Notes: generated by a model from the letters alone, not told the origin. Counted from the stretch's first letter, positions 23,261 through 35,473 are shown. The stretch is 64,000 nt of DNA from Hydra vulgaris (GCF_038396675.1 NC_088934.1:51075001-51139000), one strand, 5' to 3'. Translations and numbers: made by a program.

Positions 23261-23879
23261 TTGGTGGACGAAACCTCAAAAAGGAAAATTTATTATTTTA
23301 AAAGCCATATAATAAAACATAGTTGTAATACACTATTGTCTTATTAAAAAATTTTTTTGAATATAATAGTCTCTTTCAAAATCACAAAAATCAATTGCGG
23401 TTTCATGTTTTATGAATTACTCTATTTTTCAAAAAAGCTTAATTTTTTTTTTAATGCTTTCCTTTAGTAAACGGTAACTTTTAAAACAATTACGTTTATT
23501 TGCATTTAAATGCGTAATTTGTTTTTTTATTTTAATTAAATAATAATATAACTTTACAAAAATAATATAGAGGAAAGACCAACATTTATAACACATTTAT
23601 AAACTGACTTTATAACAAAGTAAGTTTGAAACATTTAATACTTTTGTTTTGTATAAAAAGTTTCAGGTAAGTTTGGGAAACCTACGAAAACCTATATCGA
23701 GTAAATACAACATGTCTATGACCTATTAAAACTATATACATTGCACCTAATTTCTCCTTTTGAGTTTCTTTGACATTTTAAAAGTAAAAGTTTCAAGTCG
23801 TATTATTCGCATGAAACCGAAATACCTATTTAAAACATCACTTTTTTTATTCACCCAAACAAAAGTACATGTTTTTTTT
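23261..23879. other. AT-rich spacer
   Basis: No coding or repeat signal was recognised. It could hold the promoter or earlier exons of the transposase pseudogene that starts near 23880. Confidence 0.35.
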
Positions 23880-25080
23880 TCAGTTTACGTACATTACGCT
23901 AAATCCTACTGATAGTGAAGTTGGAAGACCTTGTTGCTTTTTTGAAAACTCATGCGACAGAACAAAAAAAAAAGCTTAACAATGTTATTAACACTTTATC
24001 TGGCGTTGAATTACTTCATGCAACAAAGCTAAAACTTAGGAATGATTTAAAGTACAAAACTTTAAAAAAAAAATTGCAAAAATTTCAGATGACAAACCCG
24101 TTGAAACTCCTAAGGGTTTCACCGGATGAAAGTCTGGCAATGATTGTTGATGGTGGTATTTCAAAATCAGCATACCAGCTTTTAAAATGGCGCTGAAGAA
24201 AAAGGCTGCCACATCTATCCTTTATATAATGATATGCGATTTTCAAAGGCAAAAATACTACCCGAAAATTATTTATGTTGACGAGTATACAGTAAACATA
24301 CCGCTAAAAGATCTTCTGATGCACACTCTTGAAAGATTGTGTGACGTACAGGCTCGTGTACTTATAACAATGTTAAAAGAACTAACTAAACTGACATTTA
24401 GATGTAAGGCTGGGTTTAATGGTGCTACAGGGCAAAGTGTTTACAAGCAGGTTAGCAATAATGAAACATTGAAAGGAATCTAAAGAATAAAAAGTATTTA
24501 TTTACTACTTGCAATAGTACTATTTGAACTGAGTGGATTTTATAATAATAAAAACCTAATTTTTTATGAGAAACGAAGTTACGAGAAACGAAAAGCCATC
24601 ATCGACTGCATATTATCGAATAGTAAGATTTTCGTTTCAAAAGGAAACCAAGAATGATGTGGAACAAGAAAAGAAAACTAGCGATTTCAAAATTGAGAAA
24701 TGTGATATTATTAACATTATTTTTGCAGGGAAAAAAATAGCTGTAAATTGTTTTATTGAACTGACCATTATAGATGGTAAAATTCAATCAATTTTATTAA
24801 CAATGACAAACTCGACACAGTGTTGTCAAGTTTGTGGTAAATCTCTCAAAAACATGAACAACTTGGAGAGAGTGTTGAATTTAGGCACCGATAACTTAGA
24901 GTTCAAATATGGTTTATCCAGCCTACACGGTTGGATAAACTTTTTTGAGCTAATACTGCATATTGGATATAAAAACCTTGACTGATAAAACAGCGGTACA
25001 GCAAGTAAGGTGCCGAATTCAGACCGATTTTATGAACCAATTGGGATTGGTTGTGGATTTTTCCAAAATGTGAGGATCGT
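23880..25080 (+). pseudogene. Transib/RAG1-like transposase pseudogene, 5' part
   Basis: Three frames hold consecutive pieces of one protein. 23915-24196 has VSPDESLAMIVDGGISKSAYQLL. 24187-24483 has NIPLKDLLMHTLERL and RCKAGFNGATGQSVYKQ, which resembles the first catalytic-Asp region GFDGS.GHS.YKQ of Transib transposases, with Asn where Asp is expected. 24566-24985 has KPSSTAYYRIVRFSFQKET, then CQVCGKSLKNMNNL, LEFKYGLSSLHGWINFFELILHIGY and, in another frame, DFMNQLGLVVDFSKM. At 25081 a GTAAGT donor follows, and the next part is at 33141. Role in the family: RAG1-related DDE cut-and-paste transposition. The assignment to Transib rests on these motifs only; a related invertebrate DDE family is the alternative. 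Confidence 0.6.
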
Positions 25081-25146
25081 GTAAGTCAAATTTTATATTA
25101 TAGTATATTATGGTAAAAGTATATTATTTATACATAAAAGAAAACT

Positions 25147-25260
25147 ATCTTCTATCTTTATATAATGATATACGATTTTCAAAAGCTAAATACTGCCCAA
25201 CAAATATTTATGTAAACATTGAAAGGAATCTAAAGAATAAAAAGTGCAATAAGCCTTCAA
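25147..25260 (+). repeat. Internally deleted copy of the upstream exon
   Basis: About 25147-25190 repeats about 24214-24263 with small changes ('tttatataatgata(t/t)(a/g)cgattttcaaa'), and 25214-25245 repeats 24465-24497 ('acattgaaaggaatctaaag'). The roughly 200 bp between are absent. It lies just inside the presumed intron. Confidence 0.65.
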
Positions 25261-25367
25261 GAAGAGCAGACGCGTTTTTATCTATTTAAAAAAAAATTGT
25301 TTTACTTAAAAAATTTAATAAAAATAAATTAACAAAAAAACTTATTGTACCCTAAAATGATAAACAA

Positions 25368-26150
25368 ATGGCAGTTACACTTTCAGAAATTAAAAAAATG
25401 CTTCAGGAAATGTTATAGGAATTTAGAAAAGAAACAGAGGCGATGCTGAAACAATAAGAAAAAATATTTGTCGAAATTTTAAGTGCAAACACAAAAATCA
25501 TCAATGAGCGGCTTGATAAAGTCGAACAAAATTTTAAAGAAAATGCTAACCAAATCAAAACTTTGGTAAAAGATATTGAAGACTTAAAATTATCTTTAAG
25601 TTTTCAAGAAGAACTTTTCGATAAAAAAAATAGCTAAAGCCTACGAAGAAAACCACGAATGCTGTGAAAAGGAAAACATTCTAGCGGAAAATATAAAAGA
25701 AAAATACAGAAGAATCGATGATAGATCTCGAAAAAAAAAATCTGCGAATTGATGGAATACCAGAAAGTGCAAAAGAAACTTGGATTGAAACCGAAGAGAA
25801 AGTTCAATCATTTTTATCTTATAAATTAGGACTAAATGGAGTTGAAATCGAGCAAGCTCATCGGACCGGATTGAGAAAGGATGGACGTCCAAGAACAGTT
25901 TTAATTAATCTACTTAGACACAAAGATAAAGCCAAACCTTTCAAGAATCGCACAAATTAAAAGGAACAAACATGTATATAAACGAAGATTTTTCGCTCGA
26001 TACCGTAATTATTAGAAAGAGATTGCTGACTGAAGTCAAAAAAAGACGTCAAATCGGAGAGAATGTTGCCGTCTGGTATCACAAAATCTAAAATATGCTT
26101 TCATTAAAAGTAACGAAAAACTTATTAGTAAAACTAATAAAAAATAAAAT
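25368..26150 (+). pseudogene. LINE ORF1p pseudogene
   Basis: Starts MAVTLSEIKKMLQ. A Lys/Glu-rich coiled-coil follows, with in-frame stops at about 25413 and 25455. Then comes the nucleic-acid-binding part (NLRIDGIPES.KETW, EIEQAHRTG, RPRTVLINLLR) and, after a frameshift near 25945, MYINEDFS and VIIRKRLLTEVKKRR-like sequence. The second half parallels the fragment at 49895-50320. The family protein coats LINE RNA. The many stops show decay. Confidence 0.75.
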
Positions 26151-26619
26151 ATGATCAACCTCATAAATAGCTCTAAGTAAATAATTTTTAATATTTAACA
26201 TGGCAGAAACCAATATATCAAACATTTTAAATTTATCTTAACCCTAGACGACTAAACTTACAGATCCTACAAGAATCCAATAGGTTGAGTGGCACAAGCC
26301 CCTGCGAGACCTATAAGAATCTTTTTGAAGGATCTTGTAGGATTTTAAGGAATTTCTATAGGATCAGGTAAGATCTAAAAGAATATTTTAAAAGATCTTG
26401 AAGGATCACAATAAGATTCTTATAGGATGCTGTAAGCTAATTTTAGATTCGTATGGTTATAGGTAAGTTAAAGTTTAATTAATATTTTTTAATTAAAATA
26501 AAATTCCATTCTGTATAAAATAAATATTGCACATTAAAAACTAAATATATAGTATAGCAGATATTGTTTTTTTAGTACAATTACATTGCATACAATGACA
26601 TGACTGACGACTTTCTTTT

Positions 26620-27420
26620 TTTTTTCTTCACATCTAGGCCACTCTGATTCAGACTTCGTCTGACACACGCCCACGAGTAATTGGCGAAAACTCTTGTAAA
26701 TTGCTCCTTAAGATCTTTCATTGTTGCATCAGGAAATGCGGTTCTATAATAAGAAATAAAGATATATACCAGAATGTTGTCTCCTATACTTTATAGATTG
26801 TGTAAATAGCTAACTCATATAGGCACTAAATTAGCAAAGTGCCTTATAACACTACGTACATAAGCGTGCCCTAATTAAAACTTACCTATCAGCCTTTCTA
26901 TGGGGCTCAAAGATATGATTAGACATATAGTCTGGCCCAAATTTGCATTTGACTTAATTAACTACAAATGAGTTTGCATTTGCCCTGTTTAAAGTGTCTA
27001 AATGTCTGCTTCGCCTAACTGCATCAACAAATGTAGCCTATCAATATTTAAAAATAATTAGAAAACCATTTTACTGAAATTGCAAAAAGAAGACAAAATT
27101 TAATTTGTGACAAAAATGATTGGCAAAATTGTTGATCTTCTTACATCACTCTCAGTCGCTTGATTGGCTGAGTCTTCATTATCAAGCAAATTGACAGTCT
27201 CCCGATATAGCTGTTGAATCCACTGTAAAAGGCGATTGGTCTCTTTTACGATACTAATGAGCACACCTATACAATATAGTTTACAATTTAAATAAATGTA
27301 ATGATCATGCTGGTAAAAACTACATAAAAATTACATACTGTTAGACTCCTGCAGCACCTTTGTTTGGTTATTGATAGTTGCAACTGAAACAAATGCAGAA
27401 AAACGTATCCAAATACTTAT
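26620..27420 (-). pseudogene. Second CMC-element gene, exon relics
   Basis: On the minus strand, about 27145-27270 reads as a Gln/Glu-rich helical segment (ETNRLLQWIQQLYRETVNLL). After a possible intron, about 26620-26750 reads AFPDATMKDLKEQFTRVFANYSWACVRRSL and ends in a Lys/Ser-rich tail. CMC elements often carry such a short accessory DNA-binding protein; its resemblance to a BEN-type tail is my guess. No complete frame remains. Confidence 0.4.
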
Positions 27421-27459
27421 GAATTAAATAGACAACAAAAACAACAATGTTGAAATTGA

Positions 27460-29310
27460 TCAATTGTAAGAATATATGATATTACCTATGAAGCTAGAGC
27501 ATAACATAGCATTAATCTTAGGGTGCATAGCACTTCCAGGATGTTTACAAAACATACATCCAAACTCTCCATTAAACTGCGTAACATTCAAAACATGTGC
27601 TTGAGCAGGTAAATCAAATACAGCAGCATAGGGATGGATGACTAAAAACAAAGAATTTTCTATACAAGACCTAACATTGTATGGCAAGTCTAGTAGAGTT
27701 GCCTGCAATGGCCAAAATTTCTTATTTTAAAAAGATTTTTAAAATAAGGGTTTGCTCCATCTGCAGATATAAGTAAATGTAAATTTAAAATATCAGATGT
27801 TAATGTAGGAGCCAAACTTATAACATCTCCAGCATTAACTAGTTCTTGTCGGTATTGAATAATCATAGGTATATAAACACTTAAAATTAGATCTAACTGC
27901 ATATGTAGATTAAACACCACAAACTCTTCTTTACTGTTAGGTTCTGTAGGTAGTGGTAGATCAAACATTAAAGAATAATCATACACATTTTTTTGAATAA
28001 AAATTGTAATAGACTTCTATAATGTAAGAATATTCTCAATAAAGAATGCAATCTAAAAAAATGAATATAAAATATATGCTTTATGTTGATCAAATACTTA
28101 AATGCATTCTGCAAGTTGATCAAGCAAAAAAAAAAAAAAAAAAAAAAAGATTTTTCGAAGATTTAAAATACTTTTCTCAATTGAAAATAGCTTAGAAGTT
28201 AATTTCAAATATACTTTATATAAGAATCTTCTTTAATTTTGTAATTATAAATACTATCATATATTTCAATAATTCATAAATGTGCACTTTGTAGCATTTT
28301 TTATAATACCTATAAGAAATTGTCAGCATGTTTATATTATGGCAGATATGCTATATATTTCCTGCTAGATATATAATTAAGAATTCCTCATTATCATATA
28401 GCTACACCTTCTCTTATAGAACGCTTTTAAATATTCTTACACCAAAGAATTTATATTAAGTGTAAACATTTAGCAATTTGAATTATTTATGGAATCAATT
28501 GACATGTGTTATTGATTACATTACATCTAAATTTAAAGGGTACAAATAAGGTCATTGTTTCTATGGTTTGCATTAAAACCATCAACACATGCTACGGTTT
28601 TGAGTCGGATAGCCATATCAATTCTCTTTTACTTTGTAGACTCAAGAACTCAGTGAATAATAACATTTATTTTTTTACATGTTATCATAACATTTAAATA
28701 AACAAATGTTATTTTTCCACTGATTTCTTGAGTCTACAAAGCAGAAGAGATTTGTAAGAATATAATAATTATGTTTACATATTTTTACAAATCCTTTCAT
28801 TGTTACCTATACATTTTGTATATATTTTATTATTATATAATAGAACTTCAAAAACAACTGGTCTACCTGGTAATTGTAGTGCTGGTAGACTACCAGCAAT
28901 ACAATTTACAAAAATATAAAACATACTATTTAAATAATAAACAGGGTTTGTATACCTGGAACAATTTAATCACTCCTTTAATTGAACTGCTGCTAATGCT
29001 GGACTGAACAGCATGAAGTGCAACTGAAGCAATAAAAAAAGCTCTTGTCATGCTTGTTATTTCTAACCTTTGAGAAGCACAAATGCTACTTAAATCATCA
29101 CTGACATCTTTTTCTGCATTGCCATGCCCATCGCAGACACTGGTTTCCGAAGATTCTGAGATAAGTTGGTCTACTAAAATTCAGCATTCTTCATCACTTT
29201 CTTTATCCTTCTCGTTATATTCATCGATATGTCTATTGATCTGCGTGCAGATGCCATACTCTGTAAGATACTTGATAGATAATGAATTGCCTTATTTTAA
29301 ACAATGAAAT
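27460..29310 (-). pseudogene. CMC/EnSpm Tnp2-like transposase, decayed
   Basis: Minus-strand pieces in order. An acidic N-terminal stretch lies at about 29040-29290 (NRHIDEYNEKDKESDEEC, then DGHGNAEKDVSDDLSS) and runs on to about 28930. Then 27690-27986 carries ILNLHLLISADGANPYFK, the conserved D-G region. One base out of frame, 27460-27708 carries LLDLPYNVRSCIENSLFLV, PYAAVFDLPAQAHVLN and QFNGEFGCMFCKHPG, the cysteine-containing segment typical of Tnp2-like proteins. A poly(A) run at 28126-28148 and a hairpin at 28622-28750 interrupt the gene. Function in the family: cut-and-paste transposition; inactive here. Confidence 0.7.
28622..28750. repeat. Inverted repeat inside the CMC element
   Basis: 'ctttgtagactcaag' near 28634-28648 is mirrored by 'cttgagtctacaaag' near 28727-28741, and the flanking tctcttttac/cagaagaga and aacatttat/aaatgtt parts also pair. 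Possibly a small MITE. Confidence 0.65.
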
Positions 29311-32300
29311 ATAACCCTCATCAAAACAAAACAAAAATATAAGCCAAAAAAAAACGACCATAAGCTTTTTAAAACAAAACGACTATCAAACAGAAAAGCT
29401 AAAACCAACAAAATGTAAACGTTTTTATAGATTAAACAGGATATACCTTCTTATAACAAATGAAAATGAAATTTTTATAACAAAATTGTTAAGCAAGCGA
29501 GTTTCTTAATTTTTCTATAATTATAAAGATGAAGCTTAAAAACGCGCTTTTTTTCATTTGTGAAAAAAAGTATATTTTACAGAATTAACATTTAACAAAA
29601 CAATTTTCTTGTTTTTACTGGCGATCTTTCGGATCCTTTAAGATATCCTATAAGATAGTATAAGAATATTGCAATCCTACAAGACTTATAAGTTTTCTGT
29701 AAAATAATCAACTAGGGAAAGAGATAATAAACTTTTAACAAATGACATTGATCCTGATGTAAACATTTTTGACAAACTATCAATCAAAACTAATTATTTT
29801 AATGTCAATGAGGCTTCTAGCTTTCTTAATTCTTCGTCATCTTCTTTTTCGCTGTTAAACCTAAATATCCGAAGTAGGAATAAAAATTTTAAAAATTTGA
29901 AAACAATGTTAGAAAACTTAAACCACAAATTTAGTGTAATATGCCTAAAAGAAACCTGGTTTCAAAATGGAGATGATTCAAACCCAAATTTTGATTTATC
30001 GGGTTATAAATCAATCCATCAAGCAAGGAAAAAGGGCATCGGTGGAGGAGTGTGTATTTTTGTTATAGATTCATTTACTTTCAAAAAGTTAGAAAACCTC
30101 AGCATAAATAATGCAAATTGCGAGTCGTTAACTATTGAAATAATCAATCAAAGAGCTAAAAATACTTTCATTACTGCTCTATACAGACAACCTAATGGCA
30201 ATTTCAAAAACATCTTGAGCGCGTATTACCTGACTCAAGTAAAAACATTTACTTAACAAGTGTCTTTAACATAAACCTTTTAAATACAAGTTGCGATTCC
30301 AACGACAGGAGCTTTATAAATACACTTCTTCAGCATAGTGTTATAATGCTAATAAATAGCCCGACGCATGTAACTCGCATTTAACTTCTTCAATCATTGA
30401 CAATATTATAACTAATAACTTCCTGATTAGTAAAATCGAAAGTGGTATCATAAAATCCGATATAAGTGACCATTTTCCAAATTTTCTGATGACTAATCGC
30501 TTTACCATTGAAGATAATAATTCCTTAACCACCTACGTCAGAAAACAAACAAATATAACGTCAGAAAACAAACAACAACTCTATAAAAAAATTTCGCGAT
30601 TTGATACGCGAAACCAATAGGGAACGCGTAGCTGAGTGCAACGATGCGAATAATGCTTATGATCTTTTCATAAGCTTGTTTTTTAAACAATATGAAAATG
30701 CTTTTCCAAAGACCAAGAAAAAAATTCATTCTAAAAATCTGCGTAACCCTTGGATGACAAAAGGGCTTAAAAAATCTTTAAAAAAGAAGCAAAAGCTCTG
30801 CGATAATTTTTTTAAAAATAAAACTTTAAATAATGAAACGAAATATAAAAAATACAAAAACTCATTGAAAAAATTAAAAAAACAAATTAAAATAAACTAT
30901 TACTCCAATCTGCTCGAAAATTCAATAGAAAATGGTAGAAAAAAATGGGATATAATAAAAGAAGTAACTGGAAAAAAGAAACTGGAAGAAAAAGAAACTG
31001 GGATATAATAAAAGAAGTAACTGGAAAAAAGAAACATAAACACTGTTTTTACAAATTGTTTACAAACAAAAATGAACATAGATCTTTTTGACAAAGACAA
31101 AATTGCTGATATATTTAATGAATTCTTTATAAACGTTGGTAAAAATTAAGCCGAAAAAAAATCTCCGGAAGCAAAACGTTTAAGTCTTTTTTAAAAAAAA
31201 CACACTCAGTTATAAATGAGTTTAAACTATCCTTGGATGAACTTCGAACCGCTTTAAATTTACTAAAAACCAACAAAAGTCCAGGCATTGACGAAACCAA
31301 TGCAATTGTTTTGAAATCAGTATTTGATATTATCCAGTAGGCTCTTTTAATAATATTCAATTTATCCTTTAAAACTGGTGATTTTCCTGACCAATTAAAA
31401 TTATCAAGAGTAGTCCCTATTTTTAAGAATGGCGATGACTGTTTAGCATCCAACTATAGGCCTATATCAGTTCTTTCTTCCTTTTCAAAATTTCTTGAAC
31501 GTATCATGTATAATAGATTATGTAACTATCTTGAAATAAATAGTATTCTGTATAGCAAACAGTTTGGTTTTCGCAAGAGCCATTCAACAAATCATGCAAT
31601 AATTGAATAAGTCTTGAATAAGTTTTGAAAATAATGAATATACTCAGCCTTGTTTATTGATTTAACCAAAGCATTCGATACAGTTGACCACGAGATCCTC
31701 CTACACAAGCTAGAGATATATGGAATAACAAACAACAATCTAAAATGGTTCAGATGTAACTTAAATAACAGAAAACAAGGAGCGTCGCACAACTCAGCAT
31801 GTACACGATTACAAACAATTAGTTGTGGTGTATCCCAAGGCTCAATTCTTGGACCTTTACTATTTTTACTCTATATGAATGATATCTACTTAACTTCAAA
31901 CATTCTAAACGTTACTCTTTTTGTTGATGATACGAATATTTTCTTTAATCACTCAAATATAAAAACAATATTCTTTTCAGTTAATTACAAGCTGCAAAAC
32001 TTAAATGAGTGGTTCAAAGCTAATAAACTTTCCTCAAAAATCCTCAAAACAAAATATGTTTTATTTCACAAACCATCTAACTCTGTTAACTTACCACTTC
32101 CACTTTCCAAGCTTATGATCAACAACATTAATATAGAATGAGACCATTCTATTAAAATCCTGGGAAAAATTTTTCAAAAAAATCTTAGTTGAAAGAATCA
32201 TATTTTGCACATTGAAAATAAAATCTCTAAGTCAATTGGCATCATGCATAAAATAAAACACCTTCTAAATTGCTTAGAAGGTGTTTTATTAAAAACACCT

Positions 32301-33140
32301 AATAAGCAATAAAAACTTCTAAAACTTTTTTATTGTAATATCGTTTGGGCAAGCACACAGTTCAGCACTAAAAAAAATATACGTTAAACAAAAGCAAGCG
32401 TGTAGAATAGTATGCAATGCTAATAGATATACCCAAGCCAAACCATTGATCATGGAAATTGGAGCTCTAAATATTTATGAACTGAACCTCCTCCAAAATT
32501 TATTATTCATGTTTCAATCGCAAAACAACTTGCTACCAAAGACTTTGAAAATCAATTTTCCACCATTGATCACAAATACCCAATGAAGTACTCTTTTCAA
32601 AACTTTAAAATTCCGAAAACTTTACTTAAAATAACTGACTCTCTATCTCGCTTCGACGACCACGGCTATAGAATTCGATCCTTAAAGAGGAAATAAAAAA
32701 ATGAAGTCATCAGATCTTTTCAAAGCAGCAGCCAAGCAGCACCTAATTAAATTAAGTGACTTCAACATACTCTCCTATTTTTAAAGATCAAATCAATAAT
32801 AACTAAAACCAATTTATCCCTTTTAGGTGACTACAAACGATGATTTTACCATGGTTTATTTTTACTTACGAATTCTACTTATGGATGATTATATCATTGG
32901 TTTATTTCTACTTAAGAATTTTTAATGTCACACTAATCTCACGTGAAACTTATTCCATAACTGCAAATGAAAGGGGGCATGATGACTAAGACTACAGTCT
33001 TCTACTTGCTCTGTCATTATTCTAATTCTTATCTAATTTATAAATGTATTAAGCTAATTGTATATAAAAGTGACGAAATAAATTTATCAAAAAAAAAAAA
33101 AAATACATATAATATTTCAAAATATAAGACATAATTTTCT

Positions 33141-33660
33141 TAATTTTTAGGTTCTAATAACAATGAAAATACGGCCGCAGAGCTTTTGCTAACAATAAAT
33201 CAGCTGCTGAGATATTGAAAGTTGATGAACTTCTTTTATGTTATTTTTATGTTATTTTAGTCACTTTATCATCGGGATATAAAATAGACACGGTAAAGTT
33301 TAAAGTTTTTTGCAAAACCGCTCTAAAACTATATATATCAAATTATTCATGGTACTATATGTCATAATCTGTCAAGAAAATTTTAGTTCATGGTTACGCC
33401 ATAACTGCAAGACAATTTCTACCAATGGGAATAATGCCAGACGATGCCCTAGAAGCGCGAAATAAAGACTTCAGGAGCTTTTATGAAGATTTTAGCAGAA
33501 AGGCCTCAAGAAAAAATACAAACTAAGATTTGATTAATAGGCTTCTTGTATCTAGAGATCCAGTAAGAACATCTCTCCGAAAACTAAAGTTAAATAACAA
33601 TCAGAATTTGAATAAATTTCCCAGTGAAGTTCTAGAATTGGTGAGAGATTCAGCACCGTA
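33141..33660 (+). pseudogene. Transib/RAG1-like transposase pseudogene, 3' part
   Basis: It begins right after an atttttag acceptor. Spliced to the 25080 donor, the junction reads GSCSNNNENTA, matching the GS.TSNDGNTA type sequence expected after LGLVVD in this family. It then reads SSGYKIDTVKFKVFC, TALKLYISNYSWYYMS, KILVHGYAITARQFLPMGIMPDDALEARNKDF, where the last block would carry the third catalytic residue (Glu in ALEARNKD), and SRKNTN, then DLINRLLVSRDPV. Stops interrupt it near 33365 and at 33524. Continuity with 23880-25080 across 8 kb is the reason the space between is read as an intron filled by later insertions. Confidence 0.65.
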
Positions 33661-34019
33661 AGTTGATGATTTGTAATATATAAATTAGTCCGACCTTTGT
33701 TTTCATTTCTCGTCGCGTTTTTAAATCATGTTATTTTTGGTATAAAAAAACTAAAAGTGTTGTCATTCGGCATGTGGCTGTAATAAGTTTTAAAAACAAA
33801 AAAGAAGTAATACTAAAGACTAGATTATAATTATTTTATAGACTTTAAGTTTCATCATAAGAGATCATTGTATTTAAAGCGTCATATGCGTTTTATTAGA
33901 GTTTGAACAACTCAAATATATTGAAAATTATAAAACCGCACTTTTCAAATTTTTTTAGTTACTTTCTGTTTATGCAATAATTTAACTCAAATTTATAATA
34001 AAAGTAAAAAAAAAAAGTG
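33661..34019. other. AT-rich spacer after the transposase pseudogene
   Basis: No gene was recognised; possibly the 3' UTR or tail of the Transib-like element. Confidence 0.35.
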
Positions 34020-34265
34020 ACTAGTAATCATTCAATAACTTGTGTAGTTTCTCAGGGGCCTATTTTTGGGACATTATTGTTTCTACTGTAATTGATATAT
34101 ATATATTTATCATCAAATCTCATAAATTTTATATCTATTCACAGATAATTTCAATCTTTTTTATTCATACAAAGATATTAAAATACTTTTTAAACACGTT
34201 AATGAACAATTAGACTAAGTTTATGAGTGGTTTGTAAGTTACAAACTTTCTTAATGCTTAAAAAC
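34020..34265 (+). pseudogene. LINE RT fossil fragment
   Basis: Frame-shifting translation matches the RT segment VSQGPIFGTLLF, IYLSSNLINFI, then a YEWF-like stretch ending near 34265, aligned with the QGSILGPLLF to NEWFKANKLS region of the intact LINE. The metal-site codons are lost. Confidence 0.7.
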
Positions 34266-35473
34266 TAGAGGTGGTACTAGGAGATATCCTGCGATGTCCA
34301 GAATTCACCCGTGAAATTTTAATAACTTAATAAAATCCTTTTAATAACTTTAAAAAAAAAGTAAACTTATAGCATACAAATCTATGTAACCGTTTTTTTA
34401 AAAAAGCAAAAGCTTAATCCTAAAAATTGTTTTTGGTTTAAATGCGTAGGAATCAAATTTTGTGCCCCCTTACCTGCTAAATATACACAGCATGTATTCG
34501 TGTGGGTAGGACTTACCACTAAATCGCCTTTTCATCAAAAACAAAACATAATCTAAAATCAAATACATCAGGCTAAAAAAACAGCCTTTATGACATTTTT
34601 GAAATATTTGTAAGGGATACCTGCCCTTTCCATATGTACAAAAAATAAAAATTTTTGTATTTTTGGACTGCTGTAACCAACCATAGGAGTACCTACGGCT
34701 AGTTCCAGTATATAAAAAAAAAACCACAAAAAAATATTATAATATTTTTTTTATTGACTTTATTGTTTTATGCCCCATCTTAATAAATATATTTATTGAC
34801 ATGTATCAGAAAAATAGTTAAAACTTAAGTTTTATAAGAAATTTAAGCAAAATATATAATTAAAAAAGCTTTCATCCGCTATACTTGAAAAACCTGTTTA
34901 AAATGTACTTCAGGAATCATTTTTTTAAATTAACAAAATTGATAGAATCCTTTTAATCAAACGTTTTTAGAGTGATTCTGTTTTGTTTACAGTGAATAAG
35001 GCCAAAAAAATCACTAATTGATTTAGGATTCATTTGAGACCTGGTTCTCGGTTTGACGGCAAAAAAAAATTGCAGGAAAATTTGATCAAAAGGGTTCTCT
35101 CGGTTTCGTTAATACATAAAAATGAATCGAATAATGCCTTACATATATGTAAAAAGCCTAAACATAAAGCCAATTACTTGTCTAAGTTTTACTAACGAAA
35201 CTCTGTAATAATTATAAAAAAGAGTCATAAAATGAGTTGTTGCTTTAAACTGTTTTAAACATATCATTTCTTTTAAAGAATCCTTTTAAATAATTTAAAA
35301 AAATTTAAACTTCCATTACTATGCAATAAAGAAAATGAAGAATATATTACTTTATAATGTATATTTAAACATGCTTGTTTTAGGGTATTTTTGTTAACGA
35401 AATGCTATTTTTTGTACATGAATATTATCCATAAAGCAGAATTTTTTTATAATAGATAAATTCTATCTCTATG

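Larger units (their letters stand above)
26242..29717 (-). mobile_element. CMC/EnSpm-type DNA transposon nested in the LINE
   Basis: The left end ccctagacgactaaacttac and the right end, whose reverse complement is ccctagttgattattttac, form about 20-bp inverted ends. Just inside both lie clusters of a roughly 15-bp subterminal motif near GATCCTATAAGAATC in both orientations (26262-26450 and 29627-29690), typical of EnSpm/CACTA-like elements. Tnp2-like transposase pieces lie on the minus strand. Two A bases flank each side, compatible with a 2-bp target duplication but not diagnostic. Length about 3.5 kb. Confidence 0.75.
26200..32785 (+). pseudogene. LINE ORF2 (endonuclease-RT) pseudogene, split by insertion
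   Basis: ORF2 opens with MAETNISNILNLS at 26200-26240, where the CMC transposon cuts in. It continues from about 29718 in the same frame. The endonuclease domain includes ICLKETWFQ, GIGGGVCIFV, ALYRQPNG, IDNI and SDISDHFP (to about 30480). The linker (30601-31008) has NPWMTKGLKKSLKKKQKL. An RT domain follows, with NKSPGIDE (near 31275), FVDDTNIFF (near 31920) and VSQGSILGPLLFLLYMNDIY (31830-31890), then LINE C-terminal sequence to about 32785. A 36-bp stretch is tandemly duplicated at about 30947-30982 and 30999-31034. The RT metal site reads FVDD. More than five frameshifts or stops; inactive. Confidence 0.8.
25270..33105 (+). mobile_element. CR1/Jockey-type LINE, interrupted by a CMC transposon
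   Basis: ORF1 (25368 onward), ORF2 (start at 26200, continued after 29717) and a 3' tail ending in poly(A) at about 33090-33105 form one LINE of about 4.3 kb once the inserted transposon 26242-29717 is discounted. The 3' UTR (about 32940-33090) matches that of the 49808-54178 LINE in the 'gatgataagac...gtcttct' stretch and the final 'gacgaaataaat'. Its 5' end is approximate, and no target duplication was found. Confidence 0.75.

Noticed and set aside
23915-24196. A short host gene at the 5' side of the Transib-like region
   Set aside because: It continues as the next pieces of the same transposase after frameshifts, so it is one pseudogene.
31592-31792. Minus-strand frames across the LINE ORF2 regions (for example also 50935-51324)
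   Set aside because: They lie opposite recognised RT or endonuclease coding sequence and have no own motifs.
32253-32292. Hairpin 'acaccttcta...tagaaggtgt' resembling a transcription terminator
   Set aside because: This is eukaryotic DNA within a LINE ORF2 relic; rho-independent terminators are not expected.
34470-34727. 85-codon minus-strand frame
   Set aside because: Composition looks like chance reading of AT-rich DNA; no motif.
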